NCBI GenBank assembly: GCA_964491875.1
Contig: CAZBIC010000004.1
Coordinates: 62,001-126,000, forward strand
Direction of reading: 5' to 3'
Origin: JADJPG01 sp964491875
GTDB lineage: Bacteria; Verrucomicrobiota; Verrucomicrobiia; Limisphaerales; JADJPG01
DNA length: 64,000 bases
The first letter of the stretch is position 1; each line of letters starts with the position of its first letter. Shown piece by piece: positions 34,697-43,736 of the stretch. Position numbers and translations under genes: made by a program. The notes beneath the pieces were generated by a model, which made no database searches, was not told where the DNA came from, and saw nothing but the letters and a program-made list of their open reading frames with translations.

Positions 34697-37600
34697 CGCT
34701 TCAAAATCGCCTCGTCAAAGTTCATCACCGCGCTGGCCACCGCAGCAGCGGCGGCGAGTTCGGCGCGATCGAGTTTCGGGTCGATGGCTGATTCGCCAAT
34801 CTTCAGCGAAGCCTCGGCATTGGCCTTGTCCGCACGGAAGAGGGCGAGTTGATCGTCGCGCAGCTTTTGCAGGATGCGGAGCTCGCGCGTCGTCGGCTTG
34901 CGTCCGGTCAGGAGGCGAAATGTTTCCGTCACCTGTTCCCGCGGCTCACCCGGATTTGACTTCAGCACCTGCTCGCCGATGCGGCGGGCGGCTTCGAGCA
35001 TCTGCGGGTCATTCAGCAGCACGAGCGCCTGGAGCGGCGTGCTCGTGGGCTGACGCCGGACGACGCACGTGTTCCGCTCGGATGCGTCGAAGGTCGTCAT
35101 CATCGGGTGCGGTGCGGTGCGTTTCCAGAACGTGTAGAGGCTGCGGCGATAGAGTCCTTCTCCTTTGTCCGGCGTGTAGCTGGAGCCAGCGGTGTCTTCC
35201 CAAATGCCCTCGGGTTGATACGGCTTCACGCTCGGGCCGCCGAGCTTTTGGACGAGCAACCCGGACGCCGCGAGCGCTTGATCGCGCAACATTTCAGAGG
35301 TGAGACGCGTCTTCGGTCCGCGGGCGAGGAGCTTGTTGTCGGGATCGCGCGCGAGCAGTTCCGGGCTAGCCTCCGACGATTGCCGGTAGGTAGCGGACGT
35401 TACGATGAGTTTGCAGAGCGCCTTGAGGTCCCAACCGATTTCCATGAAATGCATCGCAAGCCAGTCGAGCAATTCAGGATGCGTAGGCAGCGCGCCCTGA
35501 CTGCCGAAATCTTCCGCGGTGAGCAAGAGGCCGTGGCCGAAGAAGTTCTGCCAGTAACGGTTCACGAGCACGCGCGCGGTGAGAGGGTTCTGGCGGTCGA
35601 CGAACCATTGTGCGAGGCCAAGGCGATTGCGCGGGAGCTTCGGATTCATCGGCAGGATGTTCGCCGGCGTGTCCGGCTCGACGGTCTCGGCGCGCTTGTC
35701 GTATTCGCCGCGCTTGAGGACGTAGGTCGGACGCGGCGTCGGCAAATCGCCCATGCCCATGATTTCAGGGATGCGGTTGATGAAGTTATTCTCGTCGTCG
35801 CGGAGTTTCTTCAGTTCGGCGAGCTGCTTCGCGAAACCTTCGTCGGCGGTGGCGAGATAGTAATCCAACGCCGCAGCGCGCTCGGCGAACTGCAGGCTAC
35901 CATTCACCGTTGGAAAGGCGCCCCCTAGTTCGTGCATCTCCACCGCACTCAGCCGGCGGTTGAAGACCTTCAGCTCGTCGATCATGCCGTCCTTGAATCC
36001 GCGGCTGCGGAAGCGCGCGGCGAGCGCGAGCGGCTGGCCGTTCGCGAATTCCTTGGTGAGCTTGTCTTTCTCCACCTCCGTGGCGGCGGTTTGACCATTG
36101 ACGAAGAGCTTCAGACCCGCGGCGCGGCTGGAGCCGTCGTAGGTGACGCCGACATGGGTCCACGCGTTGAGCGGGAGTTTGTCCTTGGTGCGGACCTTGA
36201 TGGCGTTGCCGGGCCAGAAATGAATCAGACCGAAGCTGGCGTGGCCGTCTTCGAGCACGAGTTGATAGCCTTGGTAGCCGGAGTCAGAACCGGCTTGCTG
36301 ATGGTGCAGCACGACAATCTCGGGCAGTTCCTCGGAGGGGTTGATGTAGAGGCTGAATGAGAACGGATCGGTGCGTTTGAAGTCCGCGAACTTGTCGATG
36401 CGCACAGAGTTTTCGCCATCAAACTGGAGCGCCTGACCGAATCGACCTGTCACGCTCTTCGGGCCTTCGGAGAGCTTCGCGTGGAAGTTCGTCGCGGCCA
36501 GATTGCGCGATGTGGTGTTCGTGACATTGTCGAATGAGTAGTGGCCGATCAACCCTCTCTCAGTCCCGAAGGAAGGAAATCTTTGTCGAGAGGAGGCGTC
36601 CTTCGGCTCCGGGGATTCCCCTCTCCTCACTCCTGCGTCATGGGGCGAGGGAATGGTCGCACGCGCTGAGGCGTTCGACGCTTTGGCTTCAGCCAGCCAC
36701 TTATCAAACGCCGGCTTGGCAGAATCTCGATACGTCTCCAGTTCCTTTTCCTTCGAGGCGACCGCTTGCTTGAGCGCGCGGTGTTTCTGCTCTTCGCCGT
36801 CCTTGTAGAGCAGCGTGGTCGGCGTCGGGATGGCGTCGGTGAAGTGCGAGTAGAGGCCGGATTCGTCGGTCGAGTTGAAGAACGCGAAGAGGCGGTAGTA
36901 ATCTTTCTGCGAGATGGGATCGTATTTGTGGTCGTGACAACGCGCACACTCCATCGTGAGCCCGAGGAACGCGCCCCCGAGCGTGTGGACGCGGTCAGCG
37001 TTGTATTCGACTCGGAACTCTTCGTTCACACTGCCGCCCTCGTTGGTCTGGCGATGCAGGCGGTTGAACGCTGTCGCGACTTTCTGATCCTGCGTGGCGT
37101 CCGGCAGGAGGTCGCCGGCGAGTTGTTCGATGATGAACTGGTTGATGCGGATGTTGCGATTGAACGATTTGATGACCCAGTCGCGCCACGGCCAGAGGTG
37201 ATTGATGCGGTCGGCCTGATATCCGTAGGTGTCCGCGTAGCGCGCGACATCGAGCCACTCAACGGCCATGCGCTCGCCGTAGGCCGGCGACGCGAGCAAT
37301 CGGTCCACGACCTTCTCGTAGGCGGTCGATGATTTGTCGGTGAGGAAGGCATCCACCTCGGCGGGCGTCGGCGGCAGGCCGGTGAGATCGAGGCTCACGC
37401 GGCGGAGGAGACGTTCCTTCGTGGCTTCCGGGGCAGGCTTGAGCTTCTCGGCTTCGAGCTTTGCGAGGACGAAGCGGTCGATATCGTTGCGCGCCCACTT
37501 GCGGTTCTTCGTTTCGGGCACGGCGACATTGCCGACGGGGATGAATGCCCAGTGCTTCTTCCATTCCGCGCCTTGCTCGATCCATTTCTTGAGCAGCGCG

Positions 37601-37974
37601 ATTTCGTCCGTGCTTAGCGCGAGATTCGCTTTTGGCGGGGGCATGACTTCGTCGGGATCGGTGCTGGTGAGGCGATGCAGCAGTTCGCTCTTTGCCGGGT
37701 CGCCGGGCTTGATGATGAACTTCCCGTCCTCCAGCGCCTTAAAGGCGCCTTCCGGAGTGTCGAGGCGGAGCTTGCCTTTGCGCGCCTTCTCGTCGGGGCC
37801 GTGACAGAAAAAGCAGCGGTCCGAGAGCAGCGGCTTGATGTGGTAGTTGAAATCGACGCGAGCCGGAAGCGGCGCGGCAAAAGAGGGCAGTGCCGCCAAC
37901 ATGGCGGCTCCCAACGTGACAAGGAAGCGGATTGGTCGGGAACCGGCGTTCTCAGTGGTACCGGGGCTGTTCAT
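34693..37974 (-). CDS. PSD1/DUF1553 protein with cytochrome-type and LamG domains
   Basis: The 1093-residue exported protein has the planctomycete cytochrome layout. A PSCyt1 domain carries the haem motif CFFCH near residue 55. A DUF1549 domain (WARNDIDRFVLAKLE...YGERMAVEWLDVARYADT) follows, with a second CARCH motif (CARCHDHKYDPI). A LamG domain lies in the middle (GLIGHYSFDNVTN...LPLNAWTHVGVTYDG), and a C-terminal DUF1553 domain ends it (RNRLGLAQWFVD...LTARVLVNRYWQNFFG, PLQALVLLND). Such proteins sit with DUF1501 partners and are thought to act on polysaccharides, without proof. Several in-frame Met codons lie near 37974-38052; the signal peptide region favours 37974. Confidence 0.9.
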   Translation of the reverse strand: MNSPGTTENAGSRPIRFLVTLGAAMLAALPSFAAPLPARVDFNYHIKPLLSDRCFFCHGPDEKARKGKLRLDTPEGAFKALEDGKFIIKPGDPAKSELLHRLTSTDPDEVMPPPKANLALSTDEIALLKKWIEQGAEWKKHWAFIPVGNVAVPETKNRKWARNDIDRFVLAKLEAEKLKPAPEATKERLLRRVSLDLTGLPPTPAEVDAFLTDKSSTAYEKVVDRLLASPAYGERMAVEWLDVARYADTYGYQADRINHLWPWRDWVIKSFNRNIRINQFIIEQLAGDLLPDATQDQKVATAFNRLHRQTNEGGSVNEEFRVEYNADRVHTLGGAFLGLTMECARCHDHKYDPISQKDYYRLFAFFNSTDESGLYSHFTDAIPTPTTLLYKDGEEQKHRALKQAVASKEKELETYRDSAKPAFDKWLAEAKASNASARATIPSPHDAGVRRGESPEPKDASSRQRFPSFGTERGLIGHYSFDNVTNTTSRNLAATNFHAKLSEGPKSVTGRFGQALQFDGENSVRIDKFADFKRTDPFSFSLYINPSEELPEIVVLHHQQAGSDSGYQGYQLVLEDGHASFGLIHFWPGNAIKVRTKDKLPLNAWTHVGVTYDGSSRAAGLKLFVNGQTAATEVEKDKLTKEFANGQPLALAARFRSRGFKDGMIDELKVFNRRLSAVEMHELGGAFPTVNGSLQFAERAAALDYYLATADEGFAKQLAELKKLRDDENNFINRIPEIMGMGDLPTPRPTYVLKRGEYDKRAETVEPDTPANILPMNPKLPRNRLGLAQWFVDRQNPLTARVLVNRYWQNFFGHGLLLTAEDFGSQGALPTHPELLDWLAMHFMEIGWDLKALCKLIVTSATYRQSSEASPELLARDPDNKLLARGPKTRLTSEMLRDQALAASGLLVQKLGGPSVKPYQPEGIWEDTAGSSYTPDKGEGLYRRSLYTFWKRTAPHPMMTTFDASERNTCVVRRQPTSTPLQALVLLNDPQMLEAARRIGEQVLKSNPGEPREQVTETFRLLTGRKPTTRELRILQKLRDDQLALFRADKANAEASLKIGESAIDPKLDRAELAAAAAVASAVMNFDEAILKR

Positions 37975-38221
37975 GGTCATTGCGGATATAGCTTTGATGG
38001 GACCGGAAGCTGCGTATTCGGAATATTCCTGGAGCGTATTCATCAATCCCACAACGAGAAAGATGCTAATGGAAAATTCAGGTCCTCCGATTCAAGCGGT
38101 GTAGCGGTCGCGTATCAAGGCGCGAAAGCTCGGTTGCCGGGTCAACTTAGGTGGGCCAGGGGCGAACCGGTTGTCATTCGAAACGATCTCTTGTCAGCCA
38201 GGGGCTGGCAGGTGTGGGCAA

Positions 38222-40351
38222 ATGATCAAACGATTCACCGAGCAACGCGGCCGTTCACTTGGAGTCACCTTCAAGGAGGCCGTTTCCATTGTGGGCGCGG
38301 GCTGTGCCCGTTTTACCCGCCGATTTTCCGGCCACGCTTCGTCGCGGCCGATTTCATCCTCCGTATCGGGAGATGCCAATTCCGAGTCTCAATCCTTCGA
38401 GCTGGTCGGTGCAGACCAATTCTTGTCCTCACCCGCAATTGATACGCTCAAGGAGGGCGAAGCCATTCTTCAGGAAGTTTCCCAGAGCGTTGAGAAATGT
38501 TTCCTCGGCCTGGGTTACGTGCTGGAGAAACTGCCGGGGGTGAGCGAGCGGCTGGTTAAACAGAGCCAGCGATACTCCGAAGTTTCATCCGGACGCGCCT
38601 CGGGCAATGCGACATTTGAAGAGACGATTCAGCTGATTGAGGAACCGTTGGCGTTCATTGACCAGAGCCAGGACGAAGTTCGGAAGTTGATTGGCGCACT
38701 GGAGGAATTGCAGCAGCGAATTCATCGCTTGATTGCCTCCGAGGATTCGTTGAACCGGGCCGTTGCTCCGCTGACCTATATCCAGACTTTGTTCCGGGTC
38801 GAATCCACCGGATTGCCCCACGCCGTGCAGCAAATGTTCCTCGCGTTGACGGAAGACATCGAGCGGCTGCACGAACGGGTGAGCCAGACCTTCGGCGAAA
38901 AGTTCGCCGTGCTGCGCGTCGCCAACAAAACCATCCAGCGCGTCGCCAGCCAACTGCGCGAAGAGATTCGTTCGAATGGCACGGCCTTGCGCGACCAGCG
39001 AAAGAAGGTCGAGGCGGCGCTCGCCCAGCTGAATCTCGATCTCAAAGCCAACGAAGCACGTGGCGTCCAGTTGAACAGCGTGAGCCGGGTGATTGAACGG
39101 GAGGCGGGCATGCTCGTCATCAGCCTCCAGGCGCAGGATATCGTGAGCCAAAAGCTGGCGCACATCGTTGGGGCGCTGTCACAGGTGCAAGCGCGGATGA
39201 CACCCGAAACGTGGCTGGCGCCGCGCGAAAGCGCCCGGCAGGACATCGCCTACTGCGCGGTTTCCAGCCGGCTCCAGGCGACGCAGCTTGAAGGTGTGGG
39301 AGTCGATCTCGACCAGGCCCATCAGCAGATCGAGCGGGCGACGGTCGAGATCGGAACGCAGGTTCGCAAACTGGAGGAAGACTACCTGGGAACGGACAGC
39401 CGGCAGCAGAATGCCGCGGGCACGGACGCATTGATTCAGGTGCTGCTCGATACGATGGCTGAGGTTCGCGCCATGAGCGATCGCGCGGTGAATTCCGCGG
39501 AGAAAGCGTTCGCGGCGATCAGTCCGATTGGCGGCATGGCCTCCAACCTAACCGGCGTGATGCGGCAGCTCTCGGCGCAGATTCATTTGATCGCGCTCAA
39601 TGCCCAGGTCCAGGCGGCGCACAATTGCGGCGGGACCGGCCTGGAAGTGCTGGCGTCGAGCACGGCGACGATCTCCATCGAGACGAGCGAGATCAGCGAA
39701 CGCGTGGCGAGCGGCGTGGATGCGTTGACCGAGGAATTGAACCGTCTCGTGGCGGCCTTCGCGAAGTTGCGTGATGACGGCGCGACGCAGCGCGATCGCA
39801 TGTCTGCTCTCGGCCGGACCAAGGAGGGCGAACTGAACTCGATTCGCGAAGGGACGGGGAAGGAGTTGGGTGCCCTGCGCGAAAGCGTTCACCAGATCCG
39901 CGGTCATCTGGAGTCGATGGAGAAGGAGAACCAACTGCCGACCATTGCTGGCGAGAAGCTCACCCGGCTGTCCGAAGTGCTGGTGGCAGCCGCGAACACG
40001 ATGGAGGCACCGCTCAAAAGCGCCGGCGTTGTCATCAATCCAGCGTCGTTCTCGGCGGAGCTGTCCAAGCGCTACAGCGTCGCTTCCGAGCATGAACTGC
40101 ATCGGCGGTTCTTCAACGAGCCCGGCGCCAAGGCGTCACCTGCGCCGTCATTGGCCAGCAAGCAGACGGACGATGACATCCTCTGGGGCGATCCCTCCAC
40201 GGAGTCCGCGCCCGCGGTGTCCGACCCGGCGGCAACGGTCCCGATTCGGGGCGACACGGTCGTGGTGGCGGTTGGCTCCGCTTCGAATGAAGCGACCGCC
40301 GCTGAGAAGAAGAAGGACGAATCACTCGGGGACAATGTTGATCTCTTTTGA
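38222..40351 (+). CDS. Soluble MCP-like coiled-coil protein of the chemosensory operon
   Basis: The 709-residue product has no membrane segment and long predicted helices. Residues about 440-520 match the MCP signalling hairpin (HLIALNAQVQAAHNCGGTGLEVLASS), but with altered tip residues compared with the usual ALNAAIEAARAGE. The first third has no recognisable sensor domain. The acidic C-terminus ends in DNVDLF. It is the first gene before cheY and cheA on the same strand, so it is likely a cytoplasmic receptor or scaffold for this array. No close family is known to me. ATG 38222 is chosen; the frame upstream to 38171 looks non-coding. Confidence 0.75.
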   Translation: MIKRFTEQRGRSLGVTFKEAVSIVGAGCARFTRRFSGHASSRPISSSVSGDANSESQSFELVGADQFLSSPAIDTLKEGEAILQEVSQSVEKCFLGLGYVLEKLPGVSERLVKQSQRYSEVSSGRASGNATFEETIQLIEEPLAFIDQSQDEVRKLIGALEELQQRIHRLIASEDSLNRAVAPLTYIQTLFRVESTGLPHAVQQMFLALTEDIERLHERVSQTFGEKFAVLRVANKTIQRVASQLREEIRSNGTALRDQRKKVEAALAQLNLDLKANEARGVQLNSVSRVIEREAGMLVISLQAQDIVSQKLAHIVGALSQVQARMTPETWLAPRESARQDIAYCAVSSRLQATQLEGVGVDLDQAHQQIERATVEIGTQVRKLEEDYLGTDSRQQNAAGTDALIQVLLDTMAEVRAMSDRAVNSAEKAFAAISPIGGMASNLTGVMRQLSAQIHLIALNAQVQAAHNCGGTGLEVLASSTATISIETSEISERVASGVDALTEELNRLVAAFAKLRDDGATQRDRMSALGRTKEGELNSIREGTGKELGALRESVHQIRGHLESMEKENQLPTIAGEKLTRLSEVLVAAANTMEAPLKSAGVVINPASFSAELSKRYSVASEHELHRRFFNEPGAKASPAPSLASKQTDDDILWGDPSTESAPAVSDPAATVPIRGDTVVVAVGSASNEATAAEKKKDESLGDNVDLF

Positions 40352-40412
40352 CCGCATGAACGCGACTCTCCACTGGAATTCGATTTTTGAAACTGAGTAG
40401 CCAACTGGAATC

Positions 40413-40781
40413 ATGAGCAAGACCATCATTACCGTCGACGACGCAGCCACGATGCGAAAAATGATCTCGTTCACCCTCAAGGGAGCGGGACACGAAGTAT
40501 TGGAGGCGGCGGATGGCGTCGAAGCACTGAAGACCCTGCAGACCCGGGCAGTGGACATGGTGATCACCGACGTGAACATGCCGAACATGGACGGCCTCAC
40601 GCTCACCCGCAGCCTGCGCGCGCTACCGCAATTCGCCCGCACGCCGATTGTGTTGCTTACCACGGAATCCGCCCCGGAGAAGAAGGCCGAGGGCAAAGCG
40701 GCGGGAGCGACCGGCTGGATCGTGAAACCGTTCCAACAGGATCAATTGCTGGCGGTCGTCGCCAAAGTGCTCGGGCCCTAG
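40413..40781 (+). CDS. cheY: CheY-type response regulator
   Basis: The 122-residue single receiver domain has the acidic pair in ITVDD (Asp9/Asp10), the phosphorylation site Asp53 (ITDVNMPNMDG), Thr near 82 (LLTTES) and Lys near 105 (IVKPF). It has no output domain and so acts by binding a target such as a motor or pilus ATPase. It precedes cheA by 27 bp. Confidence 0.92.
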   Translation: MSKTIITVDDAATMRKMISFTLKGAGHEVLEAADGVEALKTLQTRAVDMVITDVNMPNMDGLTLTRSLRALPQFARTPIVLLTTESAPEKKAEGKAAGATGWIVKPFQQDQLLAVVAKVLGP

Positions 40782-40808
40782 AAACCACGAACAACACTTC
40801 CACCTGCC

Positions 40809-43169
40809 ATGCCAACCAACGAAGAACTTCAGAAGCAGCTGATTCAGGATCTGCTCGTCGAGAGCAACGAGGGGCTTGATCGGTTTGATCGGGAGATGCT
40901 CGCCCTGGAAAAGGGCCAGGCCACTCCCGACACGCCGAACATCATCTTCCGCGTCATCCACACCATCAAAGGCACGGCGGGCTGCCTCGGCTTGAGCAAG
41001 ATCGAATCGGTCGCGCACGTGGGTGAAAATCTCCTGAGCCTGCTCCGCGAGGGCAAGGTGACGGTGACGCCGCCGTTGATCTCCACGCTGCTCGCCTACG
41101 CGGATGCCTTGCGCGCCATGCTGAGTTCATTGCGCGATGAAGGCAACGAGGGCAGCGAGGATTACTCGGCATTGCTCAAACAACTTCAGGATTTGCAGAC
41201 CGCGTCGTCTGCTACTTCTACGGAAACGATCCCGGCGCCGCAGGCAGCTGCACCCGTTGCTGCGCCGGCCGCGTTGCCCCAAGGATGGGGACTCTTCGAT
41301 GATGAACCGGCTCCGGCCACGCCGGCCGTGACTCCGGTTCTGTCTGAGGCTGTGGCCCCGGCGCCGGTAATCGAGCGCGCACCAGTCGTCGCGCCGGTGA
41401 CCGCGCATGCGCCCACGGGAACGCCGGGTCCCTCGCATCCGCCGGGTGAAGGTGGCGCGCGGGCGACGTCCGCGGCGGATACCGCCATTCGCGTGAATGT
41501 GGAGCAGCTCGACAAACTGATGAATCTCGTGGGCGAACTCGTGCTGGCCCGCAATCAGATCGTCCAGCATTCGGCGCTTATTCAGGATAATTCGCTCATC
41601 GCCGCATCGCAGCGGCTCAACATCATCACCACCGAATTGCAGGAAAGCGTGATGAAGACGCGGATGCAGCCGATCGGAAATGTCTGGGCCAAGTTTCCGC
41701 GCATCGTGCGCGATGTCGCGGGCGAGCTCGGCAAGAAGGTGCAGCTCGTCATGGAAGGCAATGAGACGGAGCTGGACCGCACGATCATTGAGGCGATCAA
41801 GGATCCGCTTACTCACATCATCCGCAACGCGATCGATCACGGCATTGAGACGCCCGAGGTGCGGCGGGGCGGCGGCAAACCGGACGAAGGTTTGTTGATC
41901 CTGCGCGCCTTTCACGAGGGCGGCCAGGTGAACATTGAGATCATGGATGATGGTCGCGGCATCAATATTTCGCGGGTGAAGGAGAAGGCGCTGCAACGGG
42001 CGTTGATCACAGCGGAGCAATCCGCACGTATGAGCGACCGGGAGGCCTTCAATCTGATCTTCCTGCCGGGCTTCAGCACGGCGGAGAAGGTGACCAATCT
42101 CTCCGGTCGCGGCGTCGGCATGGACGTGGTGAAGACGAACATCGAGAAGATCGGTGGCTCGGTGGATTTGCTCAGCGAGGCGAATGCGGGAACGACGATC
42201 AAGATCAAGATCCCGCTGACGCTCGCCATCATTCCGGCGCTGATTGTCACGAGCGGCCGCGAGCGTTTTGCCATTCCGCAGGTGAGCCTGCTGGAACTCG
42301 TCCGGCTCGAAGCGGAGCAGGCGAGGAAGGGTATCGAGAAGCTTTACGGCGCGCCGGTCTACCGGTTGCGCGGTCAGTTGTTGCCGTTGGTTTATTTGAA
42401 CAAGGAATTGGAACTGGGCGGCGCATCCTCCACTGGAGGCGCGGTCGATGAGGCGGTGAATATCGTGGTGTTGCAGGCGGACGGACGCCAGTTCGGCATG
42501 GTGGTGGATGAGATCAACGACACGGAGGAGATCGTCGTGAAACCTCTCGGTAAACAACTAAAGGGACTGACGTGCTTTGCCGGCGCCACCATCATGGGCG
42601 ACGGCCGGGTGGCTTTGATTCTGGATGTGGTGGGCCTGGCCCAACACGCGCAGGTGATTCGCGAGGTTCGCGATCGTTCGATGACCGAGAAGAACAAGGG
42701 CGATGCTCGCGCGAGCGAACGGCAGACTCTGCTGCTGTTCGATGTGGGCGAGGGAGCCCGGATGGCCATCCCGCTCTCGATGGTGGCGCGGTTGGAGGAA
42801 TTTCCGCGCAGCCAGATCGAACGCTCCGGAGCGCACGAGGTGGTTCAATACCGGGGCCAGATTCTCCCACTGGTGCGCGTGTCCGACTATGTGCGGACGG
42901 TGGCCGAGGCGACTGGGGGCGGAACGGATCTCATGCAGGTGGTGGTCTATTCGGAGCAGGGCCGGAGCATCGGATTGGTCGTCGGCTCCATCAACGACAT
43001 CGTGGAGGAGGCGGTGACGGTGAAACGCGATTCCGCGCACGATGGCATTCTCGGTTCGGCCGTCATTCAAAACCGCGTCACCGATCTGCTCGATGTGGCG
43101 GCGGTAATTCGTTCGGCGGATCCGAGCTTCTACTCCAGCAGCCGAACTCCTGTGGGGCTCGCCGCGTGA
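40809..43169 (+). CDS. cheA: Chemotaxis histidine kinase CheA with two CheW domains
   Basis: The 786-residue kinase has an HPt domain with His51 (VIHTIKGTAG), a Pro/Ala-rich linker where a P2 domain is often found, and a dimerisation domain (about 225-285, LDKLMNLVGELVLARNQ). The ATPase domain has N box HIIRNAIDHGIE and GRGVGMDVVKTNI. A regulatory CheW domain (about 465-625) is followed by a second CheW-like domain (about 640-780). Standard CheA has one CheW domain and a P2. No receiver domain is present. Confidence 0.95.
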   Translation: MPTNEELQKQLIQDLLVESNEGLDRFDREMLALEKGQATPDTPNIIFRVIHTIKGTAGCLGLSKIESVAHVGENLLSLLREGKVTVTPPLISTLLAYADALRAMLSSLRDEGNEGSEDYSALLKQLQDLQTASSATSTETIPAPQAAAPVAAPAALPQGWGLFDDEPAPATPAVTPVLSEAVAPAPVIERAPVVAPVTAHAPTGTPGPSHPPGEGGARATSAADTAIRVNVEQLDKLMNLVGELVLARNQIVQHSALIQDNSLIAASQRLNIITTELQESVMKTRMQPIGNVWAKFPRIVRDVAGELGKKVQLVMEGNETELDRTIIEAIKDPLTHIIRNAIDHGIETPEVRRGGGKPDEGLLILRAFHEGGQVNIEIMDDGRGINISRVKEKALQRALITAEQSARMSDREAFNLIFLPGFSTAEKVTNLSGRGVGMDVVKTNIEKIGGSVDLLSEANAGTTIKIKIPLTLAIIPALIVTSGRERFAIPQVSLLELVRLEAEQARKGIEKLYGAPVYRLRGQLLPLVYLNKELELGGASSTGGAVDEAVNIVVLQADGRQFGMVVDEINDTEEIVVKPLGKQLKGLTCFAGATIMGDGRVALILDVVGLAQHAQVIREVRDRSMTEKNKGDARASERQTLLLFDVGEGARMAIPLSMVARLEEFPRSQIERSGAHEVVQYRGQILPLVRVSDYVRTVAEATGGGTDLMQVVVYSEQGRSIGLVVGSINDIVEEAVTVKRDSAHDGILGSAVIQNRVTDLLDVAAVIRSADPSFYSSSRTPVGLAA

Positions 43170-43191
43170 ACCTCCCAACCCCTTTCAATTT

Positions 43192-43623
43192 ATGAACGAC
43201 AGCAAACAGTTCTGCACCTTCTTCATCGACGGTCTGTTCTTTGGCGTCGAGGTGCTGAAGGTCCAGGAAGTCATCCGTTACCAGCAGATGACGGCAGTCC
43301 CGCTCGCGTCCCGCACGATCGAGGGGCTGATCAATCTCCGCGGCCAGATCGTCACCGCGATTGACCTGCGACGCCGGCTCGATTTGCCGCCGCGTGGCGA
43401 GGAACAACTGCCGATGAACGTGGTGGTGCGCAGTGACGACGGCGCCGTCAGCCTGCTCGTCGACGAGATCGGCGACGTGGTGGAAATCCACGACGACGTC
43501 CGTGAGCGTCCGCCGGAGACGCTGCGCGGAGTCGCGCGGGAACTGGTGACTGGCGTATACAAATTAAAGGAGCGCCTGCTGCTCATTCTCGACACGGAGA
43601 AGACGGTGAACCTCGCAGCCTGA
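43192..43623 (+). CDS. cheW: Chemotaxis adaptor CheW
   Basis: The 143-residue single-domain adaptor has CheW motifs (FFIDGLFFGVEVLKVQEVIR, GLINLRGQIVTAIDLRRRL, LLVDEIGDVVEI). It couples receptors to CheA. It lies 22 bp after cheA. The stretch to the next receptor (43624-43736) holds only a 24-codon open frame and no clear signal. Confidence 0.93.
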   Translation: MNDSKQFCTFFIDGLFFGVEVLKVQEVIRYQQMTAVPLASRTIEGLINLRGQIVTAIDLRRRLDLPPRGEEQLPMNVVVRSDDGAVSLLVDEIGDVVEIHDDVRERPPETLRGVARELVTGVYKLKERLLLILDTEKTVNLAA

Positions 43624-43736
43624 ACGATTCCGACATGACCAAGCTTTACTCCCAAAGCCCTTTCGCCCAAACCGGCCATCGCGTCGAGGGCGTGTTCCAC
43701 AATTACTGACCAACAACAAAACAAAATACCAAAGCC

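Noticed and set aside
41127..42557. A 476-codon open frame opposite cheA
   Set aside because: cheA carries all expected motifs; the antisense frame is rich in His/Arg as expected from GC-rich complement.
43635..43709. A 24-codon open frame between cheW and the MCP gene
   Set aside because: Too short, no ribosome site and no known similarity; could be a leader peptide but there is no evidence.
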